DNA from: SHVZ01 sp044223515
GTDB lineage: Bacteria; Pseudomonadota; Alphaproteobacteria; SHVZ01
Reading direction: 5' to 3'
NCBI GenBank assembly: GCA_044223515.1
Contig: JBGALV010000002.1
Span: 1 to 64,000 of the forward strand
Length of the DNA: 64,000 nucleotides
The notes beneath the pieces are model-generated. The model was not told the origin of the DNA. It ran no database searches and saw only the letters and a program-made list of their open reading frames with translations. Each line of letters opens with the position of its first letter. The stretch's first letter is position 1. The position numbers and the translations under genes were made by a program. This document shows positions 46,969-56,751 of the stretch, one piece after another.

Positions 46969-48182
46969 CCACCCGCGCCGACTGCGAAGCGCTGGATGCC
47001 AGGGATCCGCTGCGCGATCTTGCCGACCGCTTCGCTCCCGGCGAGCCCGGCACGCTCTACTTCGACGCCAACTCGATCGGCGCGATGCCGGTCGACGTAC
47101 TAGAGCGTATCGAAGCGCATCTCGCAGAATGGCAGAATCTGCGCCGCCGCGGCTGGAGCGAGTCCACCTGGCTTGACGCGCCGCGCCGCCTCGGGTCAAA
47201 GCTCGCGCCCATTCTGGGTGCCTCGCCCGACGAGGTCGTGGTCGGCGACACCACCTCGATCAACCTGTTCAAGACACTCGCCGCGGCGCTGTCGCTTCGC
47301 CCGGGACGGCCGCGCATCGTCTCCCAGGCCGGCACCTTCCCGAGCGATCTCTACGTCGTGCATGGCCTGAAGACGCTACGGCCCGAGATCGAACTCCATC
47401 TCGTCGCCGATGGCGAGCCGATCGAAACGGCGATCGACGACCGCACCGCCGTCGTCTACCTGAGCCAGGTCGACTACCGCAGCGCGCGCCGCCTCGACAT
47501 CAAGCGACTCACCGCCGCCGCCCATGCGAAGGGCGCACTGACGGTCTGGGATCTTTCGCATGGTGCCGGCGCGGTGCCCGCCGACCTGGATGCAGCCGAT
47601 GCCGACTTCGCGGTCGGCTGCGGCTACAAGTATCTCTGCGGTGGTCCCGGATCGCCGGCGTATTCGTCCATCGCGCGCCGGCACCAGGAGGCGGTGAATC
47701 CCGCCCTCGCCGGCTGGATGGGGCACGCCAGTCCCTTCACCTTCTCGACCGACTACGCCCCTGGCCCCGGCATGGCGCGGTTCGTGGTCGGCACACCTTC
47801 GGTGATAGCCAATGCAATCATGGAAGGCGCCTTCGACATCTGGGCCAAGGTCGAGCCTGCCCAGGTCTTTGCCAAGCATGCCGCGCTCGGCGATCTCCTG
47901 ATCGATCTCACCAAGGACATCGTCGAGATCGGCAGCCCTGCGGACGCTGACGAGCGCGGCGGCTTCGTGGCGCTTCGACATCCGGCTGGCGGTGCCGTCG
48001 TCGGGGCCTTGGCGGACGCCGGCGTGGTCTCCTCGTTCCGCCCGCCGGACAGCATCCGCTTCGGGCTCAGCGCCCTCTATCACCGCTACGTCGATATGTG
48101 GGAAGTCGCCGAGCGACTGCGCCGGATCATCAATGACGACCTCTGGAAGGCCGAAAAGTACAAGAAGACCAAGACGATATAG
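46965..48182 (+). CDS. kynU: kynureninase-like PLP enzyme (aminotransferase class V fold)
   Basis: The 405-residue protein resembles kynureninase: LYFDANSIGAMP start, VVGDTTSINLFK, WDLSHGAGAVP with Asp196 for the cofactor nitrogen, and Lys222 in GCGYKYLCGGPG. It would cleave kynurenine to anthranilate and alanine, or a related beta-keto amino acid. Kynurenine formamidase and tryptophan dioxygenase are not in the window, so an exogenous substrate delivered by the transporters is likely. It overlaps the DUF2817 gene (ATGA). A 19-bp inverted repeat starts 8 bp after its stop. Confidence 0.85.
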   Translation: MTTRADCEALDARDPLRDLADRFAPGEPGTLYFDANSIGAMPVDVLERIEAHLAEWQNLRRRGWSESTWLDAPRRLGSKLAPILGASPDEVVVGDTTSINLFKTLAAALSLRPGRPRIVSQAGTFPSDLYVVHGLKTLRPEIELHLVADGEPIETAIDDRTAVVYLSQVDYRSARRLDIKRLTAAAHAKGALTVWDLSHGAGAVPADLDAADADFAVGCGYKYLCGGPGSPAYSSIARRHQEAVNPALAGWMGHASPFTFSTDYAPGPGMARFVVGTPSVIANAIMEGAFDIWAKVEPAQVFAKHAALGDLLIDLTKDIVEIGSPADADERGGFVALRHPAGGAVVGALADAGVVSSFRPPDSIRFGLSALYHRYVDMWEVAERLRRIINDDLWKAEKYKKTKTI

Positions 48183-48190
48183 GCTGGCTT

Positions 48191-48270
48191 ACTCCTCTAT
48201 AGTAATTTTGCCCACGCACACCAGAATCCGGCTTGCCGCAGGAAATTCCCTAAAATTACTATAGAGGAGT
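48191..48270. repeat. perfect 19-bp inverted repeat with 42-bp spacer, probable GntR operator pair
   Basis: ACTCCTCTATAGTAATTTT (48191-48209) is exactly repeated inverted at 48252-48270. The centres are about 61 bp apart, near six helical turns. The right arm contains the ribosome-like GAGGAG and the first two bases of the GntR start codon. It probably binds the encoded regulator with DNA looping; in RNA it could also form a hairpin after kynU. Confidence 0.8.
48233..48262 (+). promoter_or_regulatory. putative sigma70-type promoter of the gntR-led operon
   Basis: TTGCCG (48233-48238) and TACTAT (48257-48262) are 18 bp apart. The -10 lies inside the right repeat arm. Transcription starting 6-7 bp later would begin at or next to the GTG start codon, giving a leaderless mRNA. 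Confidence 0.35.
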
Positions 48271-49036
48271 GAGACAGGAACCTCGCTCCCACCGCGCTTC
48301 GGCGTCCCATACGCCGGCAAAGCCCAGCGGCGCCCCCAAATATCGCGACCTCGCGGACAACCTGCTGACCCGCATCGAGGCAGGCGAATGGAAGCCGGGC
48401 GACCAGCTTCCCGCCGAGACCGAGCTGGCCGCCGGCTACGGCGCCAGCGTCGGCACCGTGCAGAAGGCGTTGCAGCAGCTCGGCGACGACGGCGTGCTGG
48501 TGCGCCGCCACGGCAGCGGCACCTTCGTTGCAATCGGCAACGTCCGCGACGAGCAGGTCCGGCATTTCAGGTTCCTCGCCGAGGACGAGCAGTCGATCCT
48601 GCCGATCGCGATCGAGGCGATCTCGGTCGACATGCTCGGCGAGCAAGGTCCCTGGGCCCGCTTCCTCGGCGCCGAGCCGAGCTATGTCCGCGTGCTCCGT
48701 CGCATCGGCATCAACAACGAGTTCGAGATCGTCTCGGAAGTCCTTCTGAGCGGTCGCCACTTCGGTGAGATCGCCAGGCTCGACAAGGACGAGCTGCGCC
48801 ATGTCCGCGACATGCTCGCCGTCCGCTACCACCGCCCGACGCTCAAAGTCGAGCAGACGGTCTCGGTTCAGGTACTGCCGCCGCGTGCCTGCCGGCTGAT
48901 GTCGGTCTCGCCCGGAACGACCGGGCTCGTCTGGATCATTCGCGGCCGCACCTATCGCGACGCGCCGCTCTCCTGGCAGCGCGTCTTTGTTCCGCCGTCC
49001 GATCACCCGCTGCTGTTCACTGCCTGGCGCGGCTAG
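48269..49036 (+). CDS. GntR-family (HutC subfamily) transcriptional regulator
   Basis: The 255-residue protein has a winged helix at about 22-92 (YRDLADNLLTRIEAGEWKPG, LPAETELAAGYGASVGTVQK, VLVRRHGSGTFVA) and a UTRA ligand-binding domain at about 115-250 (VLRRIGINNEFEIVSEVLLS). GTG 48269 is the only start between an in-frame stop and the DNA-binding domain. It probably represses its own operon (binding protein, CocE hydrolase, MBL hydrolase, DUF3604) and responds to the imported compound. Confidence 0.9.
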   Translation: MRQEPRSHRASASHTPAKPSGAPKYRDLADNLLTRIEAGEWKPGDQLPAETELAAGYGASVGTVQKALQQLGDDGVLVRRHGSGTFVAIGNVRDEQVRHFRFLAEDEQSILPIAIEAISVDMLGEQGPWARFLGAEPSYVRVLRRIGINNEFEIVSEVLLSGRHFGEIARLDKDELRHVRDMLAVRYHRPTLKVEQTVSVQVLPPRACRLMSVSPGTTGLVWIIRGRTYRDAPLSWQRVFVPPSDHPLLFTAWRG

Positions 49037-49077
49037 TCCGCGTCCCAATGACACAAGACAACAGGGAGCCGAAAACG

Positions 49078-50649
49078 ATGTCTTCTCGTCATCTTGCCGC
49101 GCTGCTCTTGGGGTCCACCTTGATCGCCGGCGCCGCGTCGGCGCAGACGGTGCTGAAGGTCGTGCCGGAGGCCGATCTCCGCGTGCTCGACCCGGTGGCG
49201 GTCACCGTCAACCTCACCCGCATTCACGGTATCCAGATCTTCGAGTCGCTGTTCGCCTGGAACGACAAGTTCGAGGCCCAGCCGATGATGATCGAGAGCT
49301 ACGACAAGAGCCCGGACGGGCTCTCCTATACCTTCACGCTGCGCCGGGACCTGAAGTTCCATGACGGTTCGACGGTCACGACCAAGGACGTGATCGCATC
49401 CCTGAACCGCTGGATGAAGCGCGACGCGATGGGCCGGCGCATGGCGGCCTCGGGCGCGGCATTCGAAGCCAAGGACGATCGCGTCCTGGGCCTCAAGCTC
49501 AAGGAGAAGTTCGGCTTCGTCGAGTTCTCGCTGGGATCGGGCGTCGGCCAGCTCCCGGTCATCATGCGCGAGAAGGAAGCGATGACCGACCCGAACACAC
49601 CGGTCACCGAGGCGATCGGCTCCGGCCCGTGGAAGTTCAATAAGGCCGAATGGGCGCCTGGCTCAAAGACGGTTTATGACAAGTTCGCCGACTACAAGCC
49701 GCGCACCGAACCGGCCAGCGGGCTCGCCGGCGCCAAGCTGGTCAAGGTCGACCGCATGGAATGGGTCGTGCTGCCCGACAACACGACCTCGGCCAACGCG
49801 CTCGTCCGCGGCGAGGTCGACTTCCTGCAGCAGCCTGCTGCCGACGTGCTGCCGATCCTGAAGCCGTCGAAGGACATCAAGATCGACACGGCGGTCCTGC
49901 TCGACAGCCAGGCGTGGATCCGGCCGAATATGCTTTTCCCGCCTTTCAACAACGTAAAGGCCCGTCAGGCGCTGGCCCTGTCGACCAGCCAGGAAGACCT
50001 GATGATGGCCTTCGTGGGCGACAAGGAACGCTTCAAGCAATGCTACGCGTTCTTCACCTGCGGCGGTCCTTTCGACACCGAGGTGGGCTCCGAGCCCTAT
50101 CGCAAGCCCGACATGGCGAAGGCCAAGCAACTTCTGCAGGAGTCGGGTTACAAGGGCGAGAAGGTCTACATGCTCGCCTCGAACGAGACCGCCCTCAGTC
50201 GCTCGACCTTCCCCGTCGTCGTCGAGCAGATGAAGGCGGTCGGGTTCAACGTCGAGGTCATGAATTTCGACTGGGGTGCCGTGATCGCCCGGTGGATCAA
50301 GAAGGACAAGCCGGGCGAAGGTGGCTGGAACCTGTTCCCGGCCGGATCGCCGGGCGCCGTCGTGTTCCACCCGATCGGCAACTTCTACGTCGACCTCAGC
50401 TGCGGCGGCACCAACGGCGCCGGCTGGCCCTGCGACGAGGAGGGCGAGAAGCTGCGCCTGCAGCTGATCGACTCGACCGAACCGGCCGAACGCAAGCGGC
50501 TGCTCGAAGCCTTCCACAAGCGGCTTTGGGACTACCTGCCTCTTATCCCGGCCGGCCAATACCAGTCGGTCAGCGCCTGGCGCAGCGACCGCGTCGACGG
50601 TGTGATCAAGGCGCCGACCCTCGCCTACTGGAACATTACGAAGAAGTAA
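49078..50649 (+). CDS. ABC transporter family-5 substrate-binding protein
   Basis: The 523-residue product has a signal peptide (HLAALLLGSTLIAGAASA) and canonical order: EADLRVLDPVAVTVNL, FHDGSTVTTKDVIASLNRW, GSGPWKFNKAEW, ARQALALSTSQEDLM, then GSPGAVVFHPIGNFYVDLSC in the C-lobe. ATG 49078 is favoured over 49048 because AGGGAG lies 9 bp upstream and the signal peptide fits. It is the second gene of the gntR-led operon. It has no permease partner beside it. Confidence 0.91.
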   Translation: MSSRHLAALLLGSTLIAGAASAQTVLKVVPEADLRVLDPVAVTVNLTRIHGIQIFESLFAWNDKFEAQPMMIESYDKSPDGLSYTFTLRRDLKFHDGSTVTTKDVIASLNRWMKRDAMGRRMAASGAAFEAKDDRVLGLKLKEKFGFVEFSLGSGVGQLPVIMREKEAMTDPNTPVTEAIGSGPWKFNKAEWAPGSKTVYDKFADYKPRTEPASGLAGAKLVKVDRMEWVVLPDNTTSANALVRGEVDFLQQPAADVLPILKPSKDIKIDTAVLLDSQAWIRPNMLFPPFNNVKARQALALSTSQEDLMMAFVGDKERFKQCYAFFTCGGPFDTEVGSEPYRKPDMAKAKQLLQESGYKGEKVYMLASNETALSRSTFPVVVEQMKAVGFNVEVMNFDWGAVIARWIKKDKPGEGGWNLFPAGSPGAVVFHPIGNFYVDLSCGGTNGAGWPCDEEGEKLRLQLIDSTEPAERKRLLEAFHKRLWDYLPLIPAGQYQSVSAWRSDRVDGVIKAPTLAYWNITKK

Positions 50650-50654
50650 GAACC

Positions 50655-52367
50655 ATGACCGACCAGACCCGCCTCAGCGCCGTCAGCGTCACCAGGAACG
50701 TTCCCGGCAAAATGCGGGACGGCACCGTCCTCCACGCCGATGTCTATCGGCCGGAGGGAGGCGGCAGGTACCCGGTGCTGCTCTGCCGCACGCCCTACGA
50801 CAAGGCCGGCGACCTCTACGTCAAGGACGCGCAGGCGATCGCCGCGCGAGGCTACATCGTCGCGGTCCAGGACATCCGCGGCCGCTACGAGTCGGAAGGC
50901 GACTATCACTGGATGTTCGGCCACAAGGGTGCCGAGCAGAACAAGCCGGACGGCTACGACTCCGTCGAGTGGGCGGCGGCGCTCGACGGATCGACCGGCC
51001 AGGTCGGGACCTGGGGCAACTCCTATCCCTCCTCGCTCTGCTGGCTTCTGGTGGGGGAACAGCCGCCGTCGCTAAAGGCCATGTACACCAGCGGCATGGC
51101 GATGAAGCACACGGAGATGAACTACGGCATCCTCGAGACCGGACGCCGGCTGCAATGGATCCACACCATGGCGGCAAACGCGCGCAAGCGCGCCGGCGAT
51201 CCGTTCGGTCCCTATACGCGCGCCGAAGCCGACGATGCCTGGACCCGGGTCGACCGCGGCAAGTGGATCTGGCGCCTGCCGCTAGAGACGATCCCCAAGG
51301 ACGTGTTCTCGACATTGACCGAAGCCACGCACCGTCACTTCCGCGAGGCGCATCACGACTATTGGGCGTTCGACAAATCGCACCCGAAGGCCCAGGTGCC
51401 GGTCAGCTGCACCACCGGCTGGTGGGACCGGCTCGGCGGCACGACCAACAACTACATCGGCATCGAGAAGAACGGACCCGCCGACCTGCGCGGCCGACAC
51501 CGCCTGGTCGTCGGACCCTGGGGACATTCGACCGACAAGTGGGTCGGCACGCTCGGCCCCCGCGACTATGGCGCGCGTGCCAACGCCTCGTACCCGGTCG
51601 AGCTCGTCCGCTTCTTCGACCGCGAGATCAAGGGCATCGAGAACGGTCTCGAGGGCGAGCCGCCGGTGAAGCTGTTCGTGCTGAACGACAACGTCTGGCG
51701 CCACGAGAAGGAATGGCCGCTGGCGCGCACCCGCTTCACCGACTTCTTCCTTGGCAGCGGCGGAAAGGCCAATACACCGGCCGGTGACGGCACGCTGAGC
51801 CTGGAGACCAAGTCCTCCGAGCCCGACCGCTACGACTACGATCCGGCTGACCCGGTGATGAGCCTGATGGGCCTCGATGCCCAGGCAGCCCCCTGCGATC
51901 AGGCGATCCTCGGCCGCCGGCGCGACATCCTCGTCTACCAGACGGCTCCCCTCGATCGAGACATGCTGGTGATCGGCCCGGTCACGGTCCATCTCTGGGC
52001 CGCGTCGAACTGCCCGGATACCGACTTTGCCGCCAAGCTGATCGAAGTCGGTCCTGACGGACTCGCCCAGAACCTCTGCTATGGCATCATGCGGGCGCGC
52101 TTCCGCAAGGGGTTCGACAAGCAGGTTATGCTCGACGCCGACACCCCTCAGGAATTCGTGATCCCGATGATGCAGGTCGGCATCCGCTTCAGGAAGGGAT
52201 CGCGGATCCGCCTCGACATCGCCAGCTCCGACTTCCCGAACTTCGACCGCAACCACAACACCGGCCGCGACTTCTGGTCGGATCCTGAGCTTCGGGTCGC
52301 GCATCAGACCGTGTTCCACGATCCGCGATACCCGTCGCGGGTCGTGCTGCCGGTGATCCCGGACTGA
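50655..52367 (+). CDS. CocE/NonD-family (X-Pro dipeptidyl-peptidase S15 type) hydrolase
   Basis: The 570-residue protein has an alpha/beta hydrolase N-terminal domain (VLLCRTPYDKAGDLYVKDAQ, VAVQDIRGRYESEG) with nucleophile Ser123 in GNSYPS, a cap region, the late-domain His in VVGPWGHSTDKW, and a C-terminal jelly-roll domain (VIGPVTVHLWAASNCPDTDF) ending RVVLPVIPD. Members hydrolyse cocaine, beta-lactam precursor esters or N-terminal X-Pro peptides. No signal peptide is seen. It starts 5 bp after the binding protein gene, so it likely acts on the imported compound in the cytoplasm. Confidence 0.92.
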   Translation: MTDQTRLSAVSVTRNVPGKMRDGTVLHADVYRPEGGGRYPVLLCRTPYDKAGDLYVKDAQAIAARGYIVAVQDIRGRYESEGDYHWMFGHKGAEQNKPDGYDSVEWAAALDGSTGQVGTWGNSYPSSLCWLLVGEQPPSLKAMYTSGMAMKHTEMNYGILETGRRLQWIHTMAANARKRAGDPFGPYTRAEADDAWTRVDRGKWIWRLPLETIPKDVFSTLTEATHRHFREAHHDYWAFDKSHPKAQVPVSCTTGWWDRLGGTTNNYIGIEKNGPADLRGRHRLVVGPWGHSTDKWVGTLGPRDYGARANASYPVELVRFFDREIKGIENGLEGEPPVKLFVLNDNVWRHEKEWPLARTRFTDFFLGSGGKANTPAGDGTLSLETKSSEPDRYDYDPADPVMSLMGLDAQAAPCDQAILGRRRDILVYQTAPLDRDMLVIGPVTVHLWAASNCPDTDFAAKLIEVGPDGLAQNLCYGIMRARFRKGFDKQVMLDADTPQEFVIPMMQVGIRFRKGSRIRLDIASSDFPNFDRNHNTGRDFWSDPELRVAHQTVFHDPRYPSRVVLPVIPD

Positions 52368-52370
52368 GCC

Positions 52371-53256
52371 ATGAAGCTCACCCTTCTCGGCACCGGCACG
52401 CCCTCGCCGTCCACCAAGCGCGCCAGCTCCGGCTACCTGATCGAGGTCGGCGGCGACACGATCGTCATGGATCACGGGCGGCGCGCATCAGCGGCTGATC
52501 GAGTCGGGACATACCTCGACCGACGTCACCCACGTCTTCTTCAGCCACCTGCACTCGGACCACTGCCTCGACTACCCGCGCATGGTGCTGCAGCGCTGGG
52601 ACATGGGTGCCGACCGGATCCCCGAGCTCAAGGTCTACGGACCGCCGCCGATCCAGCGGATGACCAACCTACTGTTCTCGCGCGATGGCGCCTTCGCTCC
52701 CGACATCAACGCGCGTATCGAGCATCCGGGCAGCATCGACATGCTGGTCGCGCGCGGCGGCACGCCGCCGCGGACATGGCCGGAGCCCGCCGTGAGCGAG
52801 CTCAAGGCCGGCGACGTGATCGACGGCGGCAAATGGAAGGTCACCGTCGCCAACGCCTCCCACATGCAGCCGCAGCTGACCTGCTTCGGCTACCGCATCG
52901 ACTCTGCCGAGGGTTCGATCTGCTACTCCGGCGACAGCGGCGGCATCTGCCGCGACATCATCGAGCTCGCCCGCCCGGCCGACGTGCTGATCCACATGAC
53001 GCATTTCCGCGCCGGCACCGAGCCGTCGGAGGTCTATCGCGCCTGCGCCGGCTGCCACATCGACGTGGCCCACGTCGCGAAGGAAGCCGGCGTCAAGACG
53101 CTGGTGCTCTCGCACATGCTGGAGCAGATCGACCAGCCCGGCATCCGCGAGGAGATCATGCGTGAGATGATGGCGATCTACCCTGGCACGATCATCTGGG
53201 GCGAAGACCTGATGGAAGTTCCGATCCGCGGCGCCAAGATGGCCCAGTTCCTATAG
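52371..53256 (+). pseudogene. metallo-beta-lactamase-fold hydrolase, frameshifted near residue 38
   Basis: The N-terminus reads MKLTLLGTGTPSPSTKRASS to DTIVMDHG. The metal-binding segment HVFFSHLHSDHCLDYPRMVL and everything to TIIWGEDLM (stop 53256) are in another frame. One extra G (or two missing bases) in GGGCGGC at 52480-52486 accounts for this. Joined, the protein is about 295 residues with SHLHSDH, GDSGG and SHML motifs, resembling RNase Z-like small-molecule hydrolases. It starts 3 bp after the CocE-type gene. It may be intact in the real genome. Confidence 0.8.
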
Positions 53257-53267
53257 ACGGAAGTCCG

Positions 53268-55494
53268 ATGCCGCATTCGACATACCTTGCCGACCAGATG
53301 GGCCTGGCGGGCGCTCGAGCCGATGGGTGCCTTCGAGGCCGGCTCCTACGGCTCGTTCACGCTGACCTACACCGCCGGCCCCTTCGGCATCGACGACAGC
53401 GGCGGGATCAAGATCTCGTTCCGCACCACGACCGACATGGGGAAGCCGCAGTTCACCGATCCCGCGGGAGACAACTACACTTCCGCCGAGGCGAGCAACG
53501 GTGCCGGACTGCACCTGATGTTCGACCGCATCAACATCCGGCCCTGGGTGCACACGCTTTATGTGCGGTTGATCGGCGGCTTCCTTCGCGGCGGCGAGAA
53601 GCTGACGATCCGCTTCGGGGATCGCCGCGGCAGCGGCATCCGGCTCCAGACCAATGCCGAGACGTACTTCCCCTTCAAGATCTACGTCGACGCCTTCGCG
53701 ACATACGACTTCACCGAGTTCCCAGACTCGCCGGCGATCGATCTGGTCCCTGGATCGGTCGCCGAATGGCGGGCGATCATGCCGACCTTGCGCCGGCCCG
53801 GAGAGACCTTCCGCCTCGCGGTCGCCAAGCTCGACCGCTGGGGCAATCCGCAGGCCAAGGGCGAAGGCACCTTCACGCTGACATCGACCCTGCCGGTGAA
53901 GGGCCTGCCCGAGCGCCTCACCATCGGCGCCGAGGAAGGGACGCTGCTTCTCGACGATCTCTCTGTCGCGACGCAGGGAGACCTCGTGGTCGGCTTCAAA
54001 GACGCCCGAGGCAAGGAGGTTTTCCGCAGCAATCCGCTCCGGATCGCCGCAGGCGAAGTCGCGACATACTGGTCCGACTTTCACGGCCAGAGCGGCGAGA
54101 CGGTCGGCAGCGGCTCGGCCCGCGACTATTTCGCCTTCGCCCGCGACCAGGCGCTGCTCGACATCGTCGGCCACCAGGGCAACGACTTCCAGATCACCGA
54201 GGCCTTCTGGGACGAGCTGAACCGGCTCACCCGCGAGTTCCACGAGCCCAGACGCTTCGTCACCATGCCTGGATACGAGTGGTCGGGGAACACCGGCGTC
54301 GGCGGCGACCGCAACGTCTTCTTCCGCCAGGAAGGCCGCGTCATCCACCGCTCGAGCCACGGCATTGTGATGGACGGCCGCGACGGCAACACCGCCGCGC
54401 ATACCGCGGCGGACCTGTTCAGCGCGCTCGGCGACCAGGAGGCGGTGACCTTCGCCCATGTCGGCGGCCGCTACGCCGACATCTCGGTCGGCCACGACGG
54501 CCGCATCGAGCGCTCGGTCGAGATCCACTCGACCTGGGGCACCTTCGAGTGGCTTCTGCACGACGCATTCCGGCTCAGGTACCGGGTCGGCGTCGTCTGC
54601 AACAGCGACGACCACAAGGGCCGGCCCGGCCTTGCTTCGCCCGGCGCCTCGCTGTTCGGCGCGATCGGCGGCCTTACCTGCCTGAAGCTTCCCGAACTGA
54701 CCCGCGACAACGTCTTCGAGGCGCTCAAGCGTCGGCACCACTACGGCACCACGGGCACCCGGCTGCACCTCGACGTGCGGGCGACATTCCTGGGCGATGC
54801 CGAGCTGTTCGACGACGATCCGCTCCTGGGTCCGACGACGTCCAAGAAGACGAAGACGGCGACGATGGGCGACATCGTTCGCGCGAAAGGCCCGGTCCGG
54901 GTCGCAGTCGACGTCTCGGCACCGACGCCAATCGAGCGCGTCGACGTGCTGCGCGGTACGGAGCTGGTCGTCACCCGCCGTCCCTACGCTCCGCCGCCCG
55001 CCTCGCGGCGGCTGCGGGTGATCTGGGAAGGCGCCGAATATCGCGGCCGCGGCCGTCAGGTAAGCTGGAACGGCGATGCGCGCATCACAGGCAATACGAT
55101 CCGGTCGGCGAAGGCGATCAACTTCCTGAACCCCGAGCGCGAGCTGGCGCTGAACGGCGACCGGCTCGACTGGAGTTCGGTCACCACCGGCAACCTCGCC
55201 GGCATGGAGCTGATGCTCGACGACCCGAACGCCGGCACGATCTCGGTCTCGACCAAGCCGGCGAAAGCGGAATGGAAGATCGCCGACATCGTGGCCGAGG
55301 ACACGGTGGTCGACGCCGGCGGGCTCGGGCGGCGGCTCCGTGCCTATCGGCTGCCGGAGGAGAACCCGCATCGGACCTTCGCCTTCGAACTCGACGTCGG
55401 GATCGCACCGGGCAAGGACAACCCGATCTATGTGCGGGTGACGCTCGAGGACGGCCACCAGGCCTGGTCGAGCCCGATCTACGTGATCCCCTAG
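53268..55494 (+). CDS. DUF3604 domain protein, with probable frameshift at residue 15
   Basis: The long frame from about 53300 encodes a protein of about 740 residues with DUF3604 hallmarks: YWSDFHGQSGETVGSGSARD, FVTMPGYEWSGNTGVGGDRN, TFAHVGGRYADI and VCNSDDHKGRPGL, resembling the PHP-type metal phosphoesterase fold. The best start, ATG 53268 with GGAAG upstream, reads MPHSTYLADQMGLA and then leaves frame; one extra G in GCGGGCG near 53308 would join it to ALEPMGAFEAGSYGSF. Otherwise translation may start at ATG 53323. Function unknown. Part of the gntR-led operon. Confidence 0.8.
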
Positions 55495-55670
55495 ACGAAG
55501 AGAGCGGTCCCTGGATCACCAGATGGCCAGAAATCACGGCGCCTTCGACGATGAGGGGGCTCCTCAACAAGGCTGACCTAGGCACATCTTTGTGTCCAGC
55601 CTCACGGCCCGTCGGAAGAGCGTGCTAGGCTTCCGCTCCCACCCGACCGCCCCATTCAAGAGATAAAGAC

Positions 55671-56689
55671 ATGGCCACCAAGACGATCGTCTACGTCTCC
55701 CACGCCGATGGACGCGAGGTCCACGTGATGGAGATGAACCCGGAGACCGGCGACCTCTCGCTGCTGGAGAAGGTCACTGTCACCGGCGTGGCAATGCCGA
55801 TGGCCGTCAGCCCCGACCGGCGATACCTCTATGTCGGGCTCCGCTCCGAGCCTTTCTCGGTCTCGAGCTTCCGTATCGATCCCGACACCGGGCGCCTCTC
55901 GTTCATCGCGACGACGAAGCTTCCGGACAACTTCGCCTATATCTCGACCGACCGCGCCGGCCGGTTCCTCCTCGGCGCGTCGTTCGCCGGCAACAAGATG
56001 GCGGTCAACCCGATCGGGCCGAACGGCTGGGTCCAGGAGCGTCCGGTACAGGTCTTTCGGAACGCCGCCTGCTGCGCACTGCGTCCTGACCGATCCGTCG
56101 AATCGCTTCGTCTACGTGCCCTGTCGCGACGGCAACGGCGTCGTGCAGCTTCGCTTCGACGCGGCCACCGGCACGATCTCGCCGAACGATCCGCTCTTCG
56201 TTTCCGCAACGGAAGGGGCCGGGCCGCGCCACCCGCCTTCCATCCCAACAACGCTTTTCTCTATCTGCTGAACGAGCTCGACGGCACGGCTTACGTCTAT
56301 GCCATTGACCCAACCTCGGGGACGCTATCGCAGAAGCAGGTCGTGGATGCGAAACCGAAGGGCTTCACCGGCAATCCAGCCGCCGCCGACATCCATCTGA
56401 CGCCGGACGGACGCTCCTCTACGGCACGGTGCGCACGCCGAACACGATCGCCGGCTACGCCGTCGACCCGACAGGAGGCACGCTGACGCAGATTGGCGAG
56501 TGGGCGACCGAGGATCACCCGCGCGGCTTCAATATCTGCCCGCGCGGGCGGTTCCTCTATGCGGTCGGGCTCAACTCACATCACATGCAGAGCTACCGGA
56601 TCGACGCGGCATCCGGAAAGCTCGAGCCGCTGAAGCGGCTGGCGATGGGCCAGGGCCCGAACTGGATCGAGATCGTCGACCTGCCGTAG
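55671..56689 (+). pseudogene. lactonase-family seven-bladed beta-propeller protein with three frameshifts
   Basis: Family-like sequence runs through the whole stretch but in changing frames: IVYVSHADGREVHVMEMNPE to NPIGPNGWVQERPVQVF, then AAHCVLTDPSNRFVYVPCRD to FVSATEGAGPRHP, then AFHPNNAFLYLLNELDGTAY to ADIHLTPDGR, then RTPNTIAGYAVDPTGGTLTQ to WIEIVDLP. Changes lie near 56060, 56230 and 56415, each explained by one base in or next to a short repeat. Joined, it is about 340 residues, the normal size of the 6-phosphogluconolactonase-like propeller family. Either degraded or affected by sequencing errors. Confidence 0.8.
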
Positions 56690-56696
56690 CGCAATC

Positions 56697-56751
56697 GATG
56701 CGCCGACCGTCTCGAGGTCCGCCTGCCGGCGAACCTCGAGACCGGCGCATC
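56697..56751. terminator. long stem-loop between convergent genes, possible bidirectional terminator
   Basis: Bases 56697-56718 and 56733-56751 are nearly complementary (GATGCGCCG...CTCGAGGT against ACCTCGAG...GGCGCATC). There is no T tract. It lies between the lactonase stop and the stop of the minus-strand binding protein, which the right arm reaches. Confidence 0.5.

Noticed and set aside
55570..55602. AGGCTG/CAGCCT inverted repeat before the lactonase gene
   Set aside because: The arms are short with mismatched interior and no T tract; it could be chance in GC-rich DNA.
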